Assembly: GCA_005889135.1 (NCBI GenBank)
Contig: VBEK01000003.1
Span: 1 to 42,478 of the forward strand
Direction of reading: 5' to 3'
Length of the DNA stretch: 42,478 nt
Source of the DNA: Chloroflexota bacterium
Lineage (GTDB): Bacteria; Chloroflexota; Dormibacteria; Dormibacterales; Dormibacteraceae
Below, piece by piece: positions 15,980-22,153 of the stretch. The notes below the pieces were generated by a model that made no database searches, was not told the origin of the DNA, and saw only the letters and a list, made by a program, of their open reading frames with translations. The first letter of the stretch is position 1. Every line of letters starts with the position of its first letter. A program made the translations under genes and the position numbers.

Positions 15980-16584
15980 TTGCGGAACGGAAGCAGCGCG
16001 GTCCGGACGAGGATATCGACATCGTCGCGAAACGTGCCGCGCTTGGCGTACTCGAGTCCGAGGCGCATCTTCTCAGGTCGAATCAGCTCGGCGTAAGCGC
16101 GGTCAGGGTCGGGCTGCCCGGCCAGGATCTCGCCCTCGTTGTGGAAGCGCAGCGACGCCCAGTCGCTGATGCCCGGCCGGACGCTCAGGATCTCTCGCTC
16201 CTGCGCCGTGTAGCTGGCCACCTCTTCGGGGACCTGCGGTCGGGGTCCGACAAAGCTCATGTCACCGCGCAACACGTTGACCAGCTGTGGCAGCTCGTCG
16301 AGCTTGTAGCGCCGCAGGAAGCGACCGGTCCTCGTGAGGCGAGGATCGTCGTCCGGCGTGTTCGGGCCGCCGACGCTGTCCGCGTTGGTGACCATCGTCC
16401 GGAACTTGTACATGCGGAACTCGCGGCCGCCCTTGCCCACACGGCGCCCGGCGTAGATCGCGGGACCGTCGCGGTCGAGCTTGATCCGCCCCCAGATGGC
16501 AAGCATCACCGGCGAGCCGAGGACCAGGCCGGCGGACGCGAGAGCGATGTCGAACGCGCGCTTGGCGCCCCGGCTTCGGCTCAG
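15976..16584 (-). CDS. Monotopic sugar-phosphate transferase, second initiator; apparent CTG start
   Basis: The shortest standard-start reading begins at GTG 16509 (177 residues) but would lose half of the membrane anchor. Reading on upstream in frame gives GAKRAFDIALASAGLVLGSP, the typical family N-terminus, and no ATG, GTG or TTG is available before the in-frame stop at 16630. CTG at 16584 gives 202 residues, forms a CTGA overlap with the upstream aminotransferase stop and has AAGGG nine bases before it. The catalytic Asp-Glu pair in KLDELPQL is at 96-97 and GDMSFVGPRP follows. Function: loads a sugar-1-phosphate onto undecaprenyl phosphate. A missed start through sequence error is the alternative. 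Confidence 0.88.
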   Translation of the reverse strand: MSRSRGAKRAFDIALASAGLVLGSPVMLAIWGRIKLDRDGPAIYAGRRVGKGGREFRMYKFRTMVTNADSVGGPNTPDDDPRLTRTGRFLRRYKLDELPQLVNVLRGDMSFVGPRPQVPEEVASYTAQEREILSVRPGISDWASLRFHNEGEILAGQPDPDRAYAELIRPEKMRLGLEYAKRGTFRDDVDILVRTALLPFRK

Positions 16585-17684
16585 GAGTAGAAGCCCTTGA
16601 TCCCCGCCGCGACCTCCAGCACCTGCTCCTCATCCAGCTCGTTGTTGAGCGGCAGCGACAGCACGCGTGTGCACAGGTCCTCGGTCTTCGGCAGGTGGAA
16701 GTGGTCCAGGCCGACCGGCTGCTTGTGGTTGGGAATCGGGCCCGGCGAGACGAGCGTCTCGATCCCCCTCGCCGCCAGGTGGGCGACAAGCTCGTCGCGG
16801 CGATCTGCCTCGATGACGTAGTTCTGGTAGATGTCGAAGTGTGGTCCGCCGTCTGGACCCGCCGGGCGTTTGATCCGACCAACGTCCGCCAGCTCCTCGT
16901 CATAAATGGCGGCGAGCCTTCGCCGCTGGTTGATCCAATCGGGGACCTTCTTCAGCTTGAGGTCGAGGACTGCGGCCTGCAGGTTGTCGAGGCGGCAGTT
17001 CCAGCCCCAGCCCGAGTAACCGGTCTTGGAGATGCGCCCGTGGTCGCGCAGCTCCCGCACCCGGTTGGCGAGCTGAGTGTCGCTGGTCACGATCGCCCCG
17101 GCGTCGCCGTAGGCGCCAAGGAGCTTGGCGGGGTAGAAGCTGAAGGCGCCGGCCAGGCCCCACGCCCCCCCGCGCACACCGAGGTAGGCGCCGCCCAACG
17201 CCTGGGCGGAGTCTTCGATGACGAGCAGGTCGTGCTTGTGGGCGATCTCCATCAGCCGGTCCATGACCACCAGCCGGCCGTTCAGGTGCACGGGCATGAT
17301 CGCCTTGGTGCGGCGCGTGATCGCCTTCTCGACCAGGTCAACGTTCATGACATGGTCGTCGCCGACATCGACGAGAACGGGCGTGGCGCCGACCTGGTGG
17401 ACCACCGCCATGGTGGCCATGAACGTGTGCGAGACGGTGATGACCTCGTCGCCGGGGCCGATTCCTGCAGCCTCAAGCAGGAGCCGCATGCCGTCTGTGC
17501 AGTTGCTCACGCCGACCGCGTCGGCCGTGCCGACGAAAGCCGCCAGGTTGCGCTCGAAGTCGACCATCTGCTCGCGCATGATCAGGTCACCTTTCGAAAG
17601 CACATCGCGCATCGTCGCCATTACTTCCTGCTCGATGCGCTGAAACTCCTTGCCCGGTTCCCAGAACCTAACCGACACGTCCAT
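16581..17684 (-). CDS. DegT-family aminotransferase (third copy)
   Basis: 367 residues. VGVSNCTDGMRLLLEA, VHLNGRLVVMD, IEDSAQALGGAYLG and FYPAKLLGAYGDAG with the Schiff-base Lys at residue 187 define the family. GAYGDAG rather than T-GEGG places it in a different branch from the other two copies, nearer sugar aminotransferases such as DesV/FdtB. GAGGAG lies two bases before the ATG at 17684 but eight bases before a GTG at 17678, so translation may really begin two codons later. It overlaps the transketolase C-terminal subunit by 17 bases. Gene order suggests it acts on the same sugar as that transketolase pair. Confidence 0.92.
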   Translation of the reverse strand: MDVSVRFWEPGKEFQRIEQEVMATMRDVLSKGDLIMREQMVDFERNLAAFVGTADAVGVSNCTDGMRLLLEAAGIGPGDEVITVSHTFMATMAVVHQVGATPVLVDVGDDHVMNVDLVEKAITRRTKAIMPVHLNGRLVVMDRLMEIAHKHDLLVIEDSAQALGGAYLGVRGGAWGLAGAFSFYPAKLLGAYGDAGAIVTSDTQLANRVRELRDHGRISKTGYSGWGWNCRLDNLQAAVLDLKLKKVPDWINQRRRLAAIYDEELADVGRIKRPAGPDGGPHFDIYQNYVIEADRRDELVAHLAARGIETLVSPGPIPNHKQPVGLDHFHLPKTEDLCTRVLSLPLNNELDEEQVLEVAAGIKGFYS

Positions 17685-18609
17685 AGCTCCTCGTGATTAT
17701 CTGCTGGATCGTTTTCAGGACTGTCTCCTCGTCGAGACCGTGCACCTTCTTCAGGTAAGTCTGATCGCCGACGGTTGTGTTGAACTCCGGCCGCAGGCCG
17801 ATCCGCTTGAGCGGCGCATGCGGCGCCTCGATCTCTGCCATCACCTCCGCCACTGCGCCGCCGAGGCCGCCCTCGACGCTGTGCTCCTCGAGCGTGAAGA
17901 CGTAGCGGGTCTCGGTCGCGGCGCGCGTGATCGCCTGGCGGTCGACCGGCTTGACCGTGTGCATGCTGATCAGCCGCACCCCGAGCCCCTGATCGGTCAG
18001 GGCGCGCGCGACCCTGTCCGAGGTGGCGAGCATGCCGCCCGAGGCGATCAGCGTCACGTCTGATCCATCCAACAGAGTGATCGCGCGCCCGAGCGCGAAA
18101 TCGGGTTCCTTGGCGTGGACGACAGGCTCGCCGGCTTTGCCGAGTCTCAAGTAGCATGGCCCGTTCAGCGCGACCACGGCGCGCGTGGCCAGGCGTGCCT
18201 CGACCGGGTCTCCCGGCGCGACCACCGTCATGTTGGGCAGCGAGCGCATGATCGCGACGTCCTCCGAAGCGTGGTGCGTCACGCCGAGGTTGCCGTAGGC
18301 GAGCCCGCCGCCGACCGCGACGACCTTGACCTCGGCGCGGTGGTAGCAGACGTCGTTACGGATCTGCTCCAGGCAGCGGAGGGTGCCGAAGTTGCCGATC
18401 GAGTAGGTGAAAACGACCTTGCCGGTGAGCGCCATCCCGACGGCGAGGCCAATCATGTTCTGCTCTGAAACCCCCGCGTTGACGAACTGGTCGGGGTGCT
18501 TGCTCGCGAACTCTTCGATCACCGAGTAGCCGAGGTCGCCGACGATCAGGCAGACGCGCTCGTCGCGATCGGCCAGCTCGTTGAGCGTCTGGATGAACGC
18601 CGTCCTCAC
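17668..18609 (-). CDS. Transketolase C-terminal (pyrimidine-binding plus C-domain) subunit
   Basis: 313 residues from GTG at 18609, which overlaps the stop of the N-terminal subunit as GTGA. The frame stays open upstream to 19329, but that portion is a shadow of the partner gene. GAGGTG eight bases before the GTG is a good ribosome site. NAGVSEQNMIGLAVGMAL contains the catalytic Glu (residue 49) that activates the thiamine pyrophosphate ring; THHASEDVAIMR and PGDPVEAR follow, with the C-terminal Transketolase_C domain after about residue 190. Split transketolases occur in archaea and in some antibiotic and LPS clusters. The two chains should assemble into an alpha2beta2 enzyme. Confidence 0.92.
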   Translation of the reverse strand: MRTAFIQTLNELADRDERVCLIVGDLGYSVIEEFASKHPDQFVNAGVSEQNMIGLAVGMALTGKVVFTYSIGNFGTLRCLEQIRNDVCYHRAEVKVVAVGGGLAYGNLGVTHHASEDVAIMRSLPNMTVVAPGDPVEARLATRAVVALNGPCYLRLGKAGEPVVHAKEPDFALGRAITLLDGSDVTLIASGGMLATSDRVARALTDQGLGVRLISMHTVKPVDRQAITRAATETRYVFTLEEHSVEGGLGGAVAEVMAEIEAPHAPLKRIGLRPEFNTTVGDQTYLKKVHGLDEETVLKTIQQIITRSYGRVG

Positions 18610-19430
18610 GACGCCGCCACCTCGGCCAGCGCGGTCTCGAGCTCCTCGGGCGTCGGCGCCCTGTAGTGCCACAGCACCTTGCCCTCCATCCAGCTCACGC
18701 CCTTGCCCTTGACGGTGTGCGCGATGATCGCGTTGGGCTTGGCCGCTGCCAGCGGGAGAGCCTCGAACGCCTCGCGCAGCGCGTGCACGTCGTGGCCGTC
18801 GACCTCGCGCACCTCCCAGCCGAAGGCGCGGAGCTTGTCCGCCAGCGGTTCGAGGCGAAGCGTCTTCTCGACCCGGTCGAGGCTCTGGATCTTGTTGTAG
18901 TCGATCACGATGTTGAGGTTGTCGAGCTGGTGATGTCCCGCGAACAGGATCGCCTCCCAGTTCGAGCCTTCGTCGCACTCGCCGTCGCTCATGACGACGA
19001 AAACGCGCCAGTTCGCGCCGGCGCGCTTGGCGGTGAGCGCCATGCCGGCTCCGACGGGCAGGCCGTGGCCAAGCGACCCGCTCGACATCTCGACCCCCGG
19101 CACGCCCCAGTGCGTCGCGTGCCCGTAGAGCTGGCCACCGTTGCGCGCGTACTCGGCGAGCGCCTCGGTCGGCATGAACCCGGCCTCCGCCACCGCGGCG
19201 TAGAGGATCGCCGCCGCGTGGCCCTTGGACATGATCAGCCGGTCGCGCTCCGGCCACCCCGGCCTTTTCGGATCGACGCGCAGGATCGAGCCGTACAGCA
19301 CGGCCAGGATGTCGGCGACCGAAAGGCACGAACCGATATGAGATGTCTTGGCCGCGCTGATCATGCGCAGCGCATGCGAGCGAAGCCGCTTCGCGAGCGC
19401 ATTGAGATCCTGGTCAGCAGCTGGCTTCAA
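18606..19430 (-). CDS. Transketolase N-terminal (TPP diphosphate-binding) subunit
   Basis: 274 residues. SHIGSCLSVADILAVLYG with the catalytic His at residue 31, then MSKGHAAAILYA and the TPP/Mg site from SDG (148-150, usually GDG) to DYNKIQ (177-182). It starts with TTG at 19430 in a TTGA overlap with the TylF-like gene; GAGGA five bases earlier supports this. Together with the next gene it moves two-carbon ketol units. Its place inside a sugar gene run, between a methyltransferase and an aminotransferase, argues for a dedicated role in making an unusual (for example branched or extended) sugar rather than the central pentose-phosphate pathway. Confidence 0.93.
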   Translation of the reverse strand: MKPAADQDLNALAKRLRSHALRMISAAKTSHIGSCLSVADILAVLYGSILRVDPKRPGWPERDRLIMSKGHAAAILYAAVAEAGFMPTEALAEYARNGGQLYGHATHWGVPGVEMSSGSLGHGLPVGAGMALTAKRAGANWRVFVVMSDGECDEGSNWEAILFAGHHQLDNLNIVIDYNKIQSLDRVEKTLRLEPLADKLRAFGWEVREVDGHDVHALREAFEALPLAAAKPNAIIAHTVKGKGVSWMEGKVLWHYRAPTPEELETALAEVAAS

Positions 19431-20185
19431 GAAGTCCTCGCGAAGGCGATGTAGGGGTCGAAGTCGAATCGCTCCAGCTCGAGCTTGCGGATGCCGACGG
19501 CATCGAGCAGGGCGAGCGTCTCGCCCGGCCAGATCGGGTTGTCGAGCTCGTCGAACGCGAGGATCGCGCCCTTCGGCATGCGCGGGACGAACGCCTCCAG
19601 CGCGGCTTTCGTCGGCTCGTAGAGGTCGAAGTCGAGGAAGAGCAGGCTCACCACAAGATGCGGGTGGTCCTTCATGAAGCGGGGGATCGTCTCGGTCGCG
19701 TCGCCCTTGATCAGCTCGACCTTCGGGATGTGGCCGAGGAAACGGTCCTTGTCGTTGATGCTGATCAGCTCGAGCAGCTCGTCGTACGAGTCGGCCTGCA
19801 GGCCGCCGACCTCAGCCGTCTTCCAGCCCGGGCCGGTGTGGTCTTTGTCGCTCACTGCGGGGAAGCCGGCGAAGCTGTCGAAGCCGTAGATGCGCCGAGT
19901 GAGGTTGACCGGCTCGAGCACCGCGCTCAGCTTCGCCCACGCCATCAAGCCGTAGCCGCGGTTCACGCCGCACTCGACGATCGAGCCTTTGACGGGCAGG
20001 ATCCGCTTGAAAATCTCGTACAGGGCCAGGAGCCTGGTGAGGTGCTGGCGCCGCACGTACTTGGGGAAGTTCTCGATCCTGATCTCGACCGGGTCGGCGC
20101 TCGCGTTGAAGACCTTTTCAATCGCCGATCCGACCGCCCTCTCCTGCTCGGTGCGGAGCAGCTTGGACTCGGTGTTACGAGTCAT
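19427..20185 (-). CDS. TylF/MycF-family O-methyltransferase
   Basis: 252 residues. SIVECGVNRGYGLMAWAK is the SAM loop, IYGFDSFAGFP is the hallmark D-(S/T)-F-x-G-x-P segment, and LLFLDFDLYEPTKAALE is the metal-binding stretch of TylF-type macrocin O-methyltransferases. The family methylates sugar hydroxyls with Mg2+. Starts with ATG at 20185, 11 bases inside the dehydratase gene; its stop overlaps the transketolase subunit start. A methylated unusual sugar fits the gene set. Confidence 0.88.
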   Translation of the reverse strand: MTRNTESKLLRTEQERAVGSAIEKVFNASADPVEIRIENFPKYVRRQHLTRLLALYEIFKRILPVKGSIVECGVNRGYGLMAWAKLSAVLEPVNLTRRIYGFDSFAGFPAVSDKDHTGPGWKTAEVGGLQADSYDELLELISINDKDRFLGHIPKVELIKGDATETIPRFMKDHPHLVVSLLFLDFDLYEPTKAALEAFVPRMPKGAILAFDELDNPIWPGETLALLDAVGIRKLELERFDFDPYIAFARTS

Positions 20186-22073
20186 CGTTCGCTCGACGGA
20201 CGTCCCGCTGCCGCTCGATTCGTGGCTCTTCGGGTGGCGCAGGCGGCTGGTCGCTGGCCGCCAGCTTCAGCGTCCGCACCAGCTCGTCGGCGCGGCCCTC
20301 GCGCGCCAGCTCGTCGAGGCGGCGAATCGTCCACTCGAGGCTCTCAGGGCTGAAGTTCCGCGGCGAGACGACTTCCATGATCGCCGGATGGTCTGTTGGC
20401 CGCGAGCCTTCGTCCGGCCCGAGCAGCTCTTCGTGCAACCGCTCGCCCGCCCGCAGCCCGGTGTAGACGATCTCGATGTCCTCGCCCGGCCGCAGGCCGC
20501 GCGCCCGGACCAGCGCCTCCGCAAGGCTGACGATCCGCATCGGCTCGCCCATGTCGAGCATGTAGACGTGGCCGGCCTTGGCGACGGTGAGCGTCTTGAT
20601 CACAAGGGAGACCGCCTCGCGGATTGTCATCATGTAGCGCGTCATCTCCGGGTGCGTGATCGTCACCGGTCCGCCCTGCTCGATCTGCCTTTCGAACAGC
20701 GGAACAACGCTCCCGCGGCTGCCCACGACGTTGCCGAAGCGCACCGCCCAGCACGTCATCTCGCCGCGCCAGCCGAGGATCATCTGCTCGCAAAGTCGCT
20801 TCGTGCAACCCATCACGGAGTGGCGCGCGACCGCCTTGTCGGTGGAGATCAGCACGAAGCTGTTCACGCCCGCGGCCTCGGCGCAGCGCAGCGTGTTGTA
20901 TGTGCCGATCACGTTGGTGGTCACGGCCTGGGCGGGATGCGCCTCCATCATGGGCACGTGCTTGTAGGCCGCCGCGTGGAAGACGACGTCCGGCCGCTCC
21001 TCGGCGAAGACCGTCAGCAATTTTTCGCGGTCGGTGATGGAGACCAGCGCTTCGCGGATGTCGATGGGCAGCGCCATCCGCAGCTCTTCGGTGATGTCGA
21101 ACAGACCGCTCTCGTTGTTGTCGACCAGGACGAGCCGCTGCGGGGCGAGGCCGGCGAGCAGTCGCGTCAGTTCCGAGCCGACCGAGCCGGCGGCGCCCGT
21201 GACGAGTACCGTCTTGCCCGCGACGTGCTCACGCGCCTGCTCGACCTCGAGCTGGCGGTGCGTCCTGCCCACCAGGTCGTCGGCCGACAGCTGCCGCAGG
21301 CGCGCGCTGTGGTGGCGGCCCATCAAGTTTTCGGCCGCCGGGACGATGAACAGCGGCAGGCCGGCCTGCAGGCTGACGTTGAACATCTCCTTGTCCTCCG
21401 GCCGCGAGTCGCGGTCGAGGACGAAGGCGACACCATCCGCCTCGGTCGATTCGAGGAGCTGCTTCAGGTCGTCGACGTGGCCGACCACGCGTGTTCCGAG
21501 CACCGTCTGGTTGAGCTGGCGCCCGTCCATGGTGACGATCCCCACCGCCTGCCACTCCGGGCTCGGCGACTGCACGAGCTCTCTCACGGACGGGTGAGAG
21601 GCCGACGTGGTCACGATCAGAAGCCGGCTGCCGGTCGCTGGAGCTCGCGAGATCAGGCGGGGCAGCAGGCGGAAGATGCCGATGCCCATCAGCGCCGCGG
21701 GCGCGGCCAGGAGGGGCACGGCGAGCCGGAACACGCGGTAGTCACCGGGCAGGACCCAGTTGGCCAGGGCGATGAGGAGCGACGCCTCGACCACGGCGAA
21801 ACCGGTCGCGATCGCATCGTGGATGCCCGCCACCTTCCAGATCCGGCGGTAGAGCTTGAAGCGCGCCTCGGCGGCGCCCATCGCGAGCCCGACGAACGCG
21901 ACGGAGAGGAGCAGCGCGGTGCGCGACTGGGGCGTGGTGATGATGCGGCCGCCGTAGTTCAGCTGCTGGAAGGTCTCGAGCACGACCCAGAAGATCAGGA
22001 CCTCGATGGCAAAACCAGGGCCGTAACGCAGCAACGCATGGCCCTTGCGGCTGAGCCAGGAGGCGGCAGTCAC
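20175..22073 (-). CDS. Membrane-bound nucleoside-diphosphate-sugar 4,6-dehydratase (CapD/WbpM/PglF type)
   Basis: 632 residues from GTG at 22073; the frame runs upstream to 22607 but only as a shadow of the flippase gene. Four membrane helices occupy residues about 15-130 and a CoA-binding-like domain follows. The catalytic SDR domain begins with VLVTGAAGSVGSELTR near residue 290. The family uses Met in place of Tyr of the YxxxK pair: here STDKAVARHSVMGCTK gives Met421 and Lys425. KHVPMMEAHP is also typical. It makes UDP-4-keto-6-deoxy-HexNAc, a substrate for a DegT aminotransferase. A possible short-leader promoter lies at 22087-22115, so this gene may start a transcript of its own. Confidence 0.93.
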   Translation of the reverse strand: MTAASWLSRKGHALLRYGPGFAIEVLIFWVVLETFQQLNYGGRIITTPQSRTALLLSVAFVGLAMGAAEARFKLYRRIWKVAGIHDAIATGFAVVEASLLIALANWVLPGDYRVFRLAVPLLAAPAALMGIGIFRLLPRLISRAPATGSRLLIVTTSASHPSVRELVQSPSPEWQAVGIVTMDGRQLNQTVLGTRVVGHVDDLKQLLESTEADGVAFVLDRDSRPEDKEMFNVSLQAGLPLFIVPAAENLMGRHHSARLRQLSADDLVGRTHRQLEVEQAREHVAGKTVLVTGAAGSVGSELTRLLAGLAPQRLVLVDNNESGLFDITEELRMALPIDIREALVSITDREKLLTVFAEERPDVVFHAAAYKHVPMMEAHPAQAVTTNVIGTYNTLRCAEAAGVNSFVLISTDKAVARHSVMGCTKRLCEQMILGWRGEMTCWAVRFGNVVGSRGSVVPLFERQIEQGGPVTITHPEMTRYMMTIREAVSLVIKTLTVAKAGHVYMLDMGEPMRIVSLAEALVRARGLRPGEDIEIVYTGLRAGERLHEELLGPDEGSRPTDHPAIMEVVSPRNFSPESLEWTIRRLDELAREGRADELVRTLKLAASDQPPAPPEEPRIERQRDVRRANDDS

Positions 22074-22086
22074 CCCTAGAGTGTCG

Positions 22087-22115
22087 CAAATAGGCCCCGG
22101 ACACGCTCCTGCCAA
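22087..22115 (-). promoter_or_regulatory. Possible sigma70-like promoter for the dehydratase gene
   Basis: Minus strand: TTGGCA (22110-22115, five of six bases of the -35) and, after 17 bases, TATTTG (22087-22092, three of six of the -10). Transcription would begin around 22080, about seven bases before the GTG at 22073, leaving almost no leader. It sits in the 80-base gap between the Wzx-Wzy fusion and the dehydratase, the longest gap in this run. The -10 is weak. Confidence 0.35.
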
Positions 22116-22153
22116 GCTGCCGCTCGTGGTGCACGCGCGGCCCCGACGTGAGG

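Noticed and set aside
18610-19329. Fusion of both transketolase halves in one frame
   Set aside because: The extension is a shadow of the N-terminal subunit, which is read in a different frame and has its own start and stop.
19989-22079. 696-residue plus-strand frame opposite the dehydratase
   Set aside because: Same reason: a shadow without domains, while the dehydratase has NAD and catalytic motifs.
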